Source of the DNA: Archivesica marissinica
Lineage: Eukaryota; Mollusca; Bivalvia; Venerida; Vesicomyidae
DNA: 64,000 nucleotides
Assembly: GCA_014843695.1 (NCBI GenBank)
Contig: CM026387.1
Coordinates: forward strand, 81,213,128-81,277,127
Reading direction: 5' to 3'
Part shown: positions 1 through 13,500 of the stretch, piece by piece
How the letters are laid out: each line of letters starts with the position of its first letter
Numbering within the stretch: the stretch's first letter is position 1
Notes under the pieces: model-generated
The model's input: the letters and a program-made list of their open reading frames with translations, nothing else
Database searches by the model: none
Told to the model about the DNA's origin: nothing
Translations under genes and position numbers: made by a program

Positions 1-206
1 TTTAACAACTTATATTAATCAACTTATATTAATCAATCTCGTTGACGCGGATGAAACCGGAGTACCCGGAGAAAACCCACCTCTTCGATCTGGTGACCAC
101 CTTAAGCAAGTTTTAACAACTTATATTAATCATTCTCGTTGGCGTGGATGAAAGGGTATATGTGGTCATTCGTGTGGAAGGAAACCGGAGTACCCGGAGA
201 AATCTT
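1..206 (-). mobile_element. SINE type A fragments, two partial copies
   Basis: Two tail-side pieces of the type A tRNA-SINE lie in tandem, one at about 1-115 and one at about 107-206. Both carry the reverse complement of the tail (ACTTATATTAATCATTCTCG) followed by the CCGGAGTACCCGGAGAA segment. The tRNA heads are missing. Confidence 0.7.
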
Positions 207-629
207 ACCTTTAGACAACTTTAATGGACAAAACAAAAACTAAACAACTTGTTAACATTTCAAAACAAAAGATCTTCAAATGACAAGTTCAAAACAAAAG
301 ATATATTCTTGCTTACTATACACATACACATACTATACACATACACATACTGTACACATACAGAACAGCGTAGGGTCTTAATCCTGTTACAAATGGCCAC
401 TATGTAGGACTGTAATTGACTTACTTGATTTCTGTTCATATCTCTTATACAGATCCATCTCATGTATGGTGCTGGATTTCGGCATAATGCTTGGTATATA
501 TCTATACCATAATACCTACAGAGGTATTTCACTAGGTACACCCTAAAATGATACCAGAAACACATGGTTACTACTCTATAACACATTCTGTAGTAAAGAG
601 CTGTTAACATTTTTAAATAATACACGGAC

Positions 630-918
630 GGATCTGTAGTCCAGTGGTAAAACGCTTGACTGGTAATCCAGGGATCGCAGGTTGGATCCCCCATCTGACA
701 CTAATACAATTAACAGTCTTTCAGAGGGGACTTTAAACCGAGGTTTCGTGTCTGTGATGTACACCGTGTGCATAAAAGAACAAGAGGTTACTCTGGAATG
801 GGTCTTTGTCTGTATCATTGCACTATCCTCCAAAAACCTAACATGACTAATATCTTCAGGAGGCGTCGCTCATATGGGCAACTGGTAGCGACGATAAATA
901 AACGTAAAACACACACAT
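630..918 (+). mobile_element. SINE type B
   Basis: tRNA-headed SINE with box A-like GTAGTCCAGTGG and box B-like GGTTGGATCCC, then the family body (TTTCAGAGGGGACTTTAAAC, AGGAGGCGTCGCTCATATGG) and a tail ending AACGTAAAACACACACA. Same family as copies near 21.6, 29.6, 33.0 and 41.4 kb. Confidence 0.82.
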
Positions 919-944
919 TCAAATAATAAATATAAGTTTAAACT

Positions 945-1066
945 TTGCGAAACAAGCTGTAACAACTTATATTAATCATTCTCATGGGCGCAGATGACAG
1001 CGCATTTGTGGTCATTCCGTGAGTGAGGAAACTGGAGCGTGCTAACCACTGTGCTAATCGGACAGC
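945..1066 (-). mobile_element. SINE type A, degenerate
   Basis: Reverse-strand copy with tail (GCGAAACAAGCTGTAACAAC), centre and a shortened head (GTGCTAATCGGACAGCC). It lies in the intron downstream of exon 31. Confidence 0.65.
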
Positions 1067-1239
1067 CTAATAATACAATGATAATAGTATTCTGTATTAA
1101 ATAACAAAACTATGATGTTGGTGACTAACCAATACATATGATCATTTTATAATTATCAAGCACACGTGTCAACAAGTACGGTGTAAGTACGACACAACCA
1201 GAAGCCCAGTAGGAAAGGTAGGGTTTTAAATAACCATAC

Positions 1240-1517
1240 CTTGTCCATTTTACATTTGTTTCCTCACACAGTATCTCAGCTGCCTCAATCATCTTCCTCA
1301 CACTACGATCTATATGTCTGGTGTCTCCTTGATTTCTAACAATTTTCGCTATGTATTTGGCTACTGTCGCTAGGCCCATTCTTGCACTGGCTAGTGCGTA
1401 CAGTTTCTCTACTGTCAACTCTTCTCCGTTGATGTGCTGTGTAGCCTGCTGTAAGGCCTGCGAGGTGTATTGTGTTTCAACGACATTTGCTCTAGTGGCT
1501 TCTTGTGTAAACATATC
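1240..1517 (-). CDS. RNF213: RNF213-like exon 31 (last in window)
   Basis: 278 nt, phase 0 in and phase 2 out, so the gene continues beyond the left edge. Acceptor GTGAACAG|GATATG, donor GACAAG|GTATGG. Encodes NVVETQYTSQALQQAT, LASARMGLATVAKYIAKI and AEILCEETNVKW, corresponding to the region between RING and RZ finger in RNF213. Confidence 0.85.
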
Positions 1518-4500
1518 CTGTTCACAAACATATTTAAACAGTTGATAAATCGGTTTACCCAAAATCGTATGCTTAAGCATTAACAAAACATTAAAATCAA
1601 AACTATCAACACACTATGTCTTTCAAAGAAATAGTTTAGATTTTGTTCAAACTATTGGGTGAGGAAATAACTCATTGTAGACCGGATGCCAAACCTTTGA
1701 TTTAAATTCAGCGACAATAAGGGCATGTTCACGGAGACCGCTCCATTACATACATACATACACTTACACTACATACAAGTATCTACCTATGAAACAGGAA
1801 ATTTAATTCACATGTTAATTCCTAGTTATATATTTACTTCAGCTGTGACCACAGAGAGAGTATGAATGGCATCATGTTGCAACTGTGACAGTTATATACA
1901 GTCGAAATACATTGATTGTTTTTTCAACAAGTGCACCAGTGAGTCAAGTATCTAGAAATACTGATTTACACATGTATGAACATTTATTGTCGGACATATT
2001 CCCTGAATGTGAGAAAAATATGTCAATTGGTTCAGCAGCAATGACTAAATCTTTAACATTAAAGATATGTCTTATTTTGGAAACAACAGGTCACGTCGAT
2101 TATCAAGATGAAATATGTGGAAGTGTATGAGAGAATGGGTTGAGATGCTATGACCAATCACCGAAATCGCTTCTTCTGGAATTGGAAATATATTGCAAAA
2201 TCATGAAATAAGAGGTTTATGCTGGTCATGGGTTGCTCACCAACAGAGTATTAGCAGTACACGATTGGGGAGCAGGGAAGATTGGCTGGTCAGGCATGCT
2301 CACGTAATTCCAATTAATTATTACTATTAATCTCGATGCCACCTACTAGTAATGTTGATGCCAAGTTAACAGTCATCATCTATTAATCTCGAAGCCAATG
2401 TAACATTTTCATCTACTAGTCATCTCGATGACAAGCTAAAACTTTAATTTACTTGTTTTCTTGATGCCAATATAACGCTTTAATTAGTCAAATTTAATAT
2501 ATCAACGGCGAACATTTGTGGCACATAGTTTTCAAATCCCTCTATAGCCGAAGAAGTTACAGACTGGATTGTAAATATTGTACCTATATATCCCAGTTAA
2601 CCTCCGAATGTGACATTGACCGCGAAGCTACGGATATAGGTATTGTGAACGATACATCACCTATAGATGACATTGATTGTGAAGCTACGGATGTAGGTCT
2701 TGTGAACGATACATCACCTATAGATGACATTGATCGTGAAGCTACGGATGTAGGTAGGTATTGTGAACGATACATCACCTATTGATGACATTGATTGTGA
2801 AGCTACGGACGTAGGTATTGTGAACGATACATCACCTATTGATGACATTGATTGTGAAGCTACGGACGTAGGTATTGTGAATGATACATCACCTATAGAT
2901 GGCAAACATTTGTGATACATTGAAATCCATCCATAGCCGATGAAGTTACAGCCCCAGAAGGAAATATTGGCTCGGACATATCCAACATTGCATATTAGCA
3001 ACATATACGGAATTCATACACACATACAAGTTGCATAGCCACATGAATCCTATGTCAGAGATAAAATATGATGGAACAGTTTTCTAAGTAGCAACAAAAT
3101 CCCTCATTCGGTTGCAAGGTCATTGCAAATACACGAAGGAAGTGATTTGTACAATAGCCCCCAAGTGTGAACTTGATATTGCATGTAGGGACAAGGGTTG
3201 TACTATAATCTCAACTGATAGCTTGACATTGCAGACAGGGACAATGGTTGTACTATAATCTCAAGTGTTAGCTTGACATTGCAGACAGGGAAAATGGTTG
3301 TACTACAATCTCAAGTGTTATCAAGTGTTAGCTTGACATTGCAGACAGGGGAAATGGTTGTACTATAATCTCAAGTGTTATCAAGTGTTAGCATGACATT
3401 GCAGGTAGGAATAAGGGTTGTACTATAACCTCAAGTGTTAGCTTGACATTGCAGGTAGGAACAAGGGTTGGGCTATAGCCTCAAGTGTTAACTAGACATT
3501 GCAGGTAGGAACAAGGGTTGGACTATAGCCTCAAGTGTTAACTAGACATTGCAGGTAGGAACAAGGGTTGGGCTGTAGCATCAAGTGGTAACTTGACATT
3601 GCAGGTAGGAACATGGGTCGGGCTATAGCATCAAGTGGTAACTTGACATTGCAGGTAGGAACAAGGGTTGGACTATAGCCTCAAGTGTTATCTTGACATT
3701 GCAGGTAGGAAGAAGGGTTGGACTATAGCCTCAAGTGTTAACTTGACATTGCTGGTAGGGACAAGGGTTGGACTATAGTTTCAAGGTTTAACTTGACATT
3801 GCAAGTAGGAACAAGGGTTGGAATATAGCCTCAGGTGGGAACAGGTAGGGTCTGATAGACAAATGCAGTGTTTGATCTATATATAGAGAAGTATCTGACA
3901 GACAGATGCAGTGTTGAACTATATATGGAGAAGTGTCTGATATATGGATGGAGAGTTTGAACTATATATGGAGAAGTGTCTGACAGACAGATGGAGAATT
4001 TGAACTATATATGGAGAAGTGTCTTACATACGGATGGAGAATTTGAACTATATATGGAGAGGTGTGTTACATACGGATGGAGCATTTGAACACTATGACT
4101 CATTAAGACGTGATATATAAAAATGAGGCATGGTTCTGTAGTTCTAGTATAATGGTGCTACCCAACGATATATCCAACATAGTGCATGTATTTTAGTTCA
4201 ACCTATATTTATTTCTTTGAATAATAATAGTCAAGTATAATTAATATGTACATACATGTACATGTATGATTTGAGGAGAAAGCAACCTGCTTGAAGGTTA
4301 CCTCTTTCATATGACATGTCTTTTTACATTTTCACTTGCTTATACTTTTATAACTTCTGTGCACTAGCAGTATTTTGACACCGATATCATTAACTTGAAA
4401 CAAATAAAAGTTGTATCAGACCGATGGATGATATATTCAGATATTCGAGAAATAATATCGGTTTGTTACCTGGACAATTATTTTAAATTGTTCTATTTCT

Positions 4501-7500
4501 ACAATATTACCTGTCGATGTCATTAGTGGAGGTTTACTCTGTCAGTGCAGAACACTAGAGGTTTACTCTGTCAGTGCAGAAAACTAGAGGTTTACTCTGT
4601 CAGTGCAGAAAACTAGAGGTTTACTCTGTCAGTAGAAAACTAGAGGTTTACTCTGTCAGTGCAGAAAACTAGAGGTTTACTCTGTCAGTGCAGACAATTA
4701 GAGGTTTACTCTGTCAGTGCAGACAATTAGAGGTTTACTGTCAGTGCAGAAAACTAGAGGTTTACTCTGTCAGTGCAGACAATTAGAGGTTTACTCTGTC
4801 AGTGCAGACAATTAGAGGTTTACTCTGTCAGTGCAGACAATTAGAGGTTTACTCTGTCAGTGCAGACAATTAGAGGTTTACTCTGTCAGTGCAGACAATT
4901 AGCAATTAGAGGTTTACTCTGTCAGTGCAGAAAACTAGAGGTTTACTCTGTCAGTGCAGACAATTAGAGGTTTACTCTGTCAGTGCAGAAAACTAGAGGT
5001 TTACTCTGTCAGTGCAGAAAACTAGAGGTTTACTCTGTCAGTGCAGAAAACTAGAGGTTTACTCTGTCAGTGCAGAAAACTAGAGGTTTACTCTGTCAGT
5101 GCAGAAAACTAGAGGTTTACTCTGTCAGTGCAGACAATTAGAGGTTTACTCTGTCAGTGCAGAAAACTAAAGGTTTACTCTGTCAGTGCAGACAATTAGA
5201 GGTTTACTCTGTCAGTGCAGAAAACTAGAGGTTTACTCTGTCAGTGCAGACAATTAGAGGTTTACTATGTCAGTGCAGACAATTAGAGGTTTACTCTGTC
5301 AGTGCAGAAAACTAGAGGTTTACTCTGTCAGTGCAGACAATTAGAGGTTTACTCTGTCAGTGCAGAAAACTAGTTAAATAGATGCATTGACATTACTTGT
5401 TGATACTGTGCCATGGATGCACTAAAGGAGAGCGCACTGACTACAACAACTAAGTAACGTGTATGCTCTATGTAACAGTGTGAACTCCGTTTGTTAATTA
5501 AAACAGAGTTATCAGTTATGTCCCTTTGACTGAAATGTACATAATTCAGGGATATTGGATATATTTAGAATATATCCCATGTCACACATGGAAGGTCATG
5601 TGACCAAACAGCTGTTCAGAGCCACAAGATATTAGTCACTGAGAAGAACACATGTTTATTTGTGTGGGACAGTTTTTATATTTTTAACAAGGTAAATATG
5701 CTTTCAAATGTTTTGGGAGTTATTGCACTCAGTGCACAAAGATAATATACAGGTTTAAAGTGAACTTGTTTTGTGTTGGCATTACATATTTTGGCAGTAA
5801 ATAAGTAAAACATTTACATTGAATGTTCTTCTGGTAACGGTCAAGCTAGCAGCATTGCATTGTCTGGTAAAGGTCAAGCTAGCAGCATTGAATTCTGTTT
5901 CTAATATTTCTAATAGTTATTAATAATAATATGACATTCACAATTGCATCTCGTCTCTTACACACACGTAATACTTATTTACAGGTTTATTGTTTGTCTA
6001 ACAACCACGTTAAACGTTGAGGGCGAATGCATTGGGAGAAAGGAAACACTCGTTCCACAAATGGTAAGCTTTAGAGTGTAATTAAATGTACATTGAAGAA
6101 GTAAATTGTTGAATGCTACATAGATATTTATTTGATTGAATATGTGATGTTTATTTAATATGTTGATGTCTGTTGCATATCTCGTTATAGAAGATTATAG
6201 TCATGCTTCCGAGTCTTTGACGACACTGGACTCATTGATTGGTTGAGAAATGATTATGCCAGCATTAACAATTGCCACTGTGACATATGATGTATGAATT
6301 GAATATATAGATAATATGTCTTTCAGGAGGATTGATGGATAAGACATATTATTCATTGCTGTTTTTATATATATTTCAGAGTGTTATTAAACATTCCAAC
6401 CACGATTACAGATGTGTGTTGTCTCCAAATTATTATTCTGTAGTGAATCCACCCCCCTCAGAACATATACGAACAAGAGCTAGTCGGAAGGGGTACCTGT
6501 CCAAGATTAAAGGATAGTGAAAATGCGAGATGCTACAAATGCTCTAATTGGTAAAAGACCGTGATGATATTGGCATCAACTTTAATTGCGTTCTCATAAT
6601 GACACAAATATGGCACATTACGTTGATATGTGTTGAGTAGATTACCTCTAGACACTGTATAACAAGCAGACTTAGTTCCACATAATGTTGTTCCTTGTCA
6701 GTTGAATTTTCCTTTATAAATTCTTGTGCCTCACTCAGATATCGTTGCAGGTTATCCATTACGTTCTGTTCACTGTAAATTGAAACATTTTACACACATG
6801 TTGTACCATTACCTCACACAAGAAAATGTATCATGGGTAGAATTCAAAAAGAAGTCCCGAACTGGTATTATTTGTGATTATTCTAACAGAAAATGATCTA
6901 TATGTGGTTAGCATGTTCAGACGAAATTAAAAGGCGATATATAACATATAAAAACAGAGACCTATCGCAACAATAATACCCCAAATAATATGCAACTCTA
7001 TGTCTGCTCCTGGTAAATTGTAAATGTACATAGAATATTGATACAATATTGTGTATGTGTTAGCATTGATGATTTAATCATTGCAAAATGGCAGGTTTAC
7101 AATAATTGTAAATTGGTTTAGTTGATTTTCTATGCTTAAATCTTTAGCAACCATTTTATTTAATCATATTTTATTGCAAATCAGTAGTACATATGTCATA
7201 CATATTAAGATACAATACATAGCATGAAACTACAAATGGTTTGGGCCACACGTTTTAACAACATTAGACAACAGCCCGCACAGCACAGCAACCTGTTAAA
7301 TTCACGTCATAAACTCTTCAGGTATGTAACATCATGTTATTTTGCAAGTTCTTGTGCGGTTTTTCCAAACTCTGCTTGAAAAAAAAGCAATCTAATTGAG
7401 ATATATAATATATTTATAAGTCACCTTGTTCTCATAAGAAGTTGCAGAAGGAAGGATCTAAACACAGGATTAGGATCTATCCCAGTATCAAATATTGTCA

Positions 7501-10500
7501 GGTTTCTTGTGCGCTGACGTTGTCCTCGTGTAGTAAAGAAGATGTATCCCAGCAGTTTCTCTACAACTTCCTGTGATGGTGCCCTGTTTTCAGCAAAGCA
7601 CAGCTGGGATACAACATCCATGAAGAATGTGTTACATCGCTTCTGATAGTCTTTCAATTTATCTATTGCATCTCTGGTAAAAAGTAAATTGCAACATTAT
7701 ACAATGACAAATCATGTTGTACAAGTCCCACATATTTGATTTTGGTCTGTGTATACTAAAAATAGTCATTGCCATTGACGTGCTAAGTAATAATTGTTTC
7801 ATTACAGAGCAATATTGCATGAGCAACATAGCTGACTTTTGTTACGTCGGATTTATACCAAATTGTAAATAGGTCCTTTTAGTTGGAATCCTTAGTTTTT
7901 ACTGTTGTTACTTAACAAGATGTTGCGGTAGGATACATGTCTCCGATTATTTGTTATTCTCTAGAAGGGTGTTCAAACTTGTGTAAAGACATTTCAAATC
8001 CCTATTGCGGTTCAATCCCCTATCTCAATAATGGCAATCATCTGTCCTGTGCACATGTCATAGGGGCAATTGTTTTTGGTTGCAAATCTGCTTCCTGAGA
8101 ATATGAAATAAAACTTGAAACTTGGTTGCTATAGTCAAGTAATGTTGCAGAACCTTAAATTAGTATAAATATAGTATAATAATGTAGAAAGTACGACTTT
8201 GCACTGTAAACCACTGGGCATATCAGGAATACTTAAATGTGAGTTGTGCAATACCTATGATATCACATCTGACTACATGAACACATGATCTCATGCTATA
8301 ACTACATAATAAAACAATTATTTGGTTAGCTGATGTATGGATTTCGTCTGTCAGCTTATAATTAAATACTTTTTTGCTGTCCGATTAGCGCGCTCGTTTC
8401 TCACAAATGCAACCAGGGTTCGATCCTGGGACCGGGAAGTATGTGAGATGGTACGGTGGTCGCCATATCGGACTGGTGGGTTTCCTCCGGGTACAGCGGT
8501 TTCCTCCCACATGAATGGCCACATTTACGCTTTCATCCGCACCAACGAGAGTGATTAATATAATTTGTTAGACCTTGCTTCGCAATCGTTGTAAAATAAA
8601 TAAAGTTTAAGCTTGTGATTAAACATTTGAAGGGTCATTATAGTTTACCTTCAATGGTTTCTTACAACTACAGAAACAAAAGAAGCAATAAAATGTTTTT
8701 TATTATTTATTAAGTGTTTGTACAATGATGCCAAAGAGAGATTTTAGAAAGTATACAATATGATAAAGCTAGCATGTGTTCATTCTATCAGAATATGGAC
8801 CAGCAAACATACATATGCATGATTTATGTACACAAATTATATGTTCCTTTCAGTGACAGGGATACCAACTACAATCCATAATGATTACCGTTACTAGATA
8901 ATTATGTGCTTGAATGATAAAACTTTACTTTTTAGCCGTTTGACGCTCTGGAGTCCAGTCGCTTGGAATCTGTTTACGACATTTGACACACATGTTCTCT
9001 TTGAGGGCTTGCATTCCATCGTAACACTGGTCACACAACACATGCTTGCAGGGCAACGTGATTGGTGGACCCTCCAGCACAGACTCGCATCCATTGCACT
9101 TCACTTCAGCTCTATACAATGGATACATTATATGATAGAACCAATAGCTTATAAGAACATAATGTTAATATGAATAGAGTACACTACATACCAGTCTATG
9201 GTAGCAGTATTGGGGACAAATCTGATAGTCAGAGATACTATTAATATCACACTAATTGTCTGACAGTTGCTACTAAAAGGCCGAAAATTGGGAACATAGT
9301 TGTTCTTCCTCACATATTGCATATAGGTCAATGGTCCAATTGCAGTGTGTTACTTCATAGTAATGTTTGCGGAGACGATCGTGGTGTCTAACTCAATCTA
9401 GAGTTGTGAGTGCCAGCCCCACAATTCGGTGACTTTGTGGTGGTGTTACCAAGCTAGACACTTACATAAATATTGTCTCATTTATTTCTCTTATTGGTTG
9501 GATTCCATAAGAAATGAGATATTGACAGTGATTATTGTAATGTTGACATATGGAGAGGGGAGGCCAGACACATCATACCAACTATAAAACAAAAAGGAAA
9601 CATAGGAAGGTTTTGAGGGGGATTTGTGAAACTTGGCAATTTAAATACATTTGAACCTCGTAACAGTGACAGCAGGCCCGTAACAGTGACAGCAGCCCGT
9701 AACCGTGACAGATGCCCGTAACCGTGACAGATGCCCGTAACAGTGACAGCAGCCCATAACCGTGACAGCAGCCTGTAACAGTGATAGCAGCCCGTAACCG
9801 TGACAGCAGCCCGTAACCGTGACAGATGTCCACCTTGAAGGGGGATATCATGTGCATGGACATATTCAAATATCTCACCCCATATACTCCTTCATGGCCT
9901 GCTTATTACAGCTCCTAAGGAATTTTTCCACTCCTATCAATGACTTCAGTTCCTTCAAATCTGTCTCCTCACCCAGTATCTGCAACATTACACATAACAA
10001 TCAGAAATAATTGAAAGAGGAAACTCATACAACAAAACAGACCACTATAACAGCGCATGTGAAACAATCATATGCTTGAGATATTACGGTCTCAGATAAT
10101 GTGTGAATATACTAGAGTGTTAGGAACCCAAACATGGTAGTATACGGAACCATTAAAGCGACATTACATCGCAAAAAGCAAATAAAATGCATTTGTTCAC
10201 CTATAAATGCATTGCTACTACAAATTCTTCCGAATACATTCGAACACTAACATTGAAGCAATAACGAGTGATTTTGTGGAGTGAAAGTGGAATTTCATAT
10301 AATGGTCATCCATGCTCCTGAAATGACGTTTGTTTGTCATCGGTGTCAATACCAAACGCCGATAATGTCGTTTAGAGATAATTTAACTAAGAATGGTCTA
10401 CAAATAAATAGGCACAAATGTGAGATATAACTGTAAATCTGTACAATAAATCGTGCTATTCACGATACACGAGTAGTATTACGCATGGATGTTAACATTA

Positions 10501-13500
10501 TTTTGCTGTGTCAACAAACCGCGTATACGACGTTTGTTTATTAGTTAAACTACTCAGTATTTGAGGCAAATATGTGGGGGATAATTATACAATATAATAG
10601 GAAATTATATTCTGTAGAAATTTGTGTTTTCACTGATGTATTGTCGCTTTAACTACATGTTAGTTTATACAAATTTACTTTAGCTCGATTGCGAAACAAG
10701 TTCTTACAACTTATATTAATCACTCTCGAGACCTCATTCCTGATGGAATTCATCGCCGCGAAGGAGATAGAAGAGGCAATGTGGAATTTAAATGCCTTGC
10801 CTAAGGGCACAATCGTAACAGCTCCTGCAGACCTTTCGTACCTGAAGCGAACGCGCTACCACTGCGCTATCACGACTTCCAATTTATTCGGTGTTCTATG
10901 TTTTTAAACTGTCCATTCCCGTACACTGGGATTTACGGGTACACTGCCGTACATGAATTAATTTCACTCAGTGTTGATATTCTATTAACCATGGCCGAGC
11001 ATTGTTGATCATCTGATATCCCCAGAACTACACAATGACATGTGGGAATATTTGAATCTGGATCTGGAATAATGTTATTCATTTAAGTGGACTATACTAA
11101 TCACGAGTTGTACATGTACGTGTAGGAAACTAGAAATGTTGGTAACTAGAGATTTGGTTTGAAAAAATAAACGTTGTCTCCCCCACTCATTTTGCCACAG
11201 TGGAGTGAGTAATGGACATTAAATATATGAAGTAATTGCAATAAAGAGTCATATTCTAGTAGTAAATCAACTAGAAATCTTTCAACCGGAACAATATTCA
11301 CAATATGCAAAACTAGACATCATACTGGCTCTTCATGCCAAGATTGGTAAAACACGTTATGTTATTCGGGAGATAAAGCACAGGCAAGCTTTGTGTTATA
11401 AACATGTTAAAATTGCTGTTAATCCGGAAAAATCACCCAACCGGAACGGTATTAAAATATGCACAACTATACATCATACTGTTGCTTCCTGCCAAGTTGG
11501 AGAACATGCAGCAAGGGGTTATAGATATGAAGCGTGGACACGTTTTGTTTCATAAATATGTTCAGAATTTGGCGCAAAATGATAAAGCGGAAAATGGCAA
11601 TGGCAAAAACAGTATTTCTCTCCCATCCATATTGACAAGCTGTTAGTGCACACAATCCACAGTGACAAACTATTAGTACATACAATCCATAGTGACAAGC
11701 TCTGTTAGTACATAAAATCCACAGTGACAAGCTGTTAGTACATACAATCCACAGTGACATACTGTTAGTACATACAATCCACAGTGACATACTGTTAGTA
11801 CATACAATCCACAGTGACATACTGTTAGTACATACAATCCACAGTGACAAGGTGTTAGTACATACAATCCACAGTGACAAACTGTTAGTACATACAATCC
11901 ACAGTGACAAACTGTTAGTACATACAATCCACAGTGACAAACTGTTAGTACATACAATCCACAGTGACAAACTGTTAGTACATACAATCCACAGTGACAA
12001 GGTGTTAGTACATACAATCCACAGTGACAAACTGTTAGTACATACAATCCACAGTGACAAGCTGTTAGTACATACAATCCACAGTGACAAGGTGTTAGTA
12101 CATACAATCCACAGTGACATACTGTTAGTACATACAATCCACAGTGACAAGCTGTTAGTACATACAATCCACAGTGACATACTGTTAGTACATACAATCC
12201 ACAGTGACAAACTGTTAGTACATACAATCCACAGTGACAAGGTGTTAGTACTTACCATCCACAGTGGCATACAGTGTTTGATTGTTATTTTATCTTCTCT
12301 CTCAGAGGCACACACATGCTCAAGGAATAACTTTACAACAAGAACTCTACTCCATAATCCCCTGAAAAAACGGAATGGATGAAAAGGTTACTACCTATTA
12401 ATGTGTCCATCACCCATAATTACGTTCAAGTGCACGAATTTGTAGAAAGGGTTTATATATTCTAAAGATAGATGGCTGGATAATACAAGCAGTGTGGAGG
12501 TTCGTTTTACTCAGATGGTTAGTTCCAAGCAATGTCAAAGAGCTTCGAATTACACATACATGTACATATATTATAGACTGTCATCAGTTCAAATTAAATT
12601 AGACCAGATTACTTATTAATTACAACATTTTCAAATTCAATTATCACAATCCAATTTTCTGGTTCTGAGTGAATCTACACTAACTTTGCCCTTCGTACAG
12701 ACTGGAAGCTATGAGCCCCATACAAATTGGAGTCTTCCCCATGTAGACTGATCACTTTCTCTACCACTGGTCTGTATCGGTGAACTCTGTTCAACCAATG
12801 GGAGCGCACTCTTGAATTGTTCAGGTCTGTTCCTTTTGGTGCTATGTTCTCTAGTAGTAGACACAATGCAGCAAATGTCTACAACAAAAAACATACTGAA
12901 TTTGTAGATATGAATGATATTTTTAATTTCAACACCCACTAATCATCATTACTTGCAGCCTCCATAATTGAGCTTATATCTATTTGTCCTCGTTTGGGCT
13001 TAAAATCACACCACTACCTTACTTCACATAGTGACTTCCAATGACCCCCGTCCAGACAGTATTCCATGCCCAGGTGGGAACCCATGTAGAAACATCAACT
13101 TGCTGCCGGATGAATCACTCCTAGTAATGAAATAATATGTCACCCCCAGTAGGATTCAATCAAAGTGATGAGCGTAATTAAGTAACAAGTGATGCTCATG
13201 CATTGGAGTTAGCCATATGGACGAGCGCCGTTATGCATCCTGCAACGGGAAAGAGTCAATATTTTAAGTTAAAAACAGTTTTCAATCACTATTTTTGTTT
13301 AACTGTCAGCTCCGCTGGAGCCGTTAAAATTGTGCCCTTAGGCAAGGCATTTCAATTCCACATTGTCTCTTCTCTCTCCATCGTGGCGATGGATTCCATC
13401 AGGAATGAGGTCTCGAGAGTTATTAATATATGTTGTAAGAATTTGTTTCGCAATCGAGCTAAAATAAATGTGTATAAACTAACTGTCACCGATTTCACAG

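Noticed and set aside
2584..3004. Short repetitive minus-strand frames with SIGDVSFT blocks
   Set aside because: Generated by the 57-bp minisatellite.
4526..5373. CRISPR-like regular repeats
   Set aside because: Units are contiguous with no spacers, the context is an intron of an animal gene, and no cas genes exist.
11467..12315. Long reading frames on both strands (up to 282 codons) with 10-residue periodicity
   Set aside because: They are produced by the 30-bp tandem unit, whose period is divisible by three; no start context, splice sites or homology.
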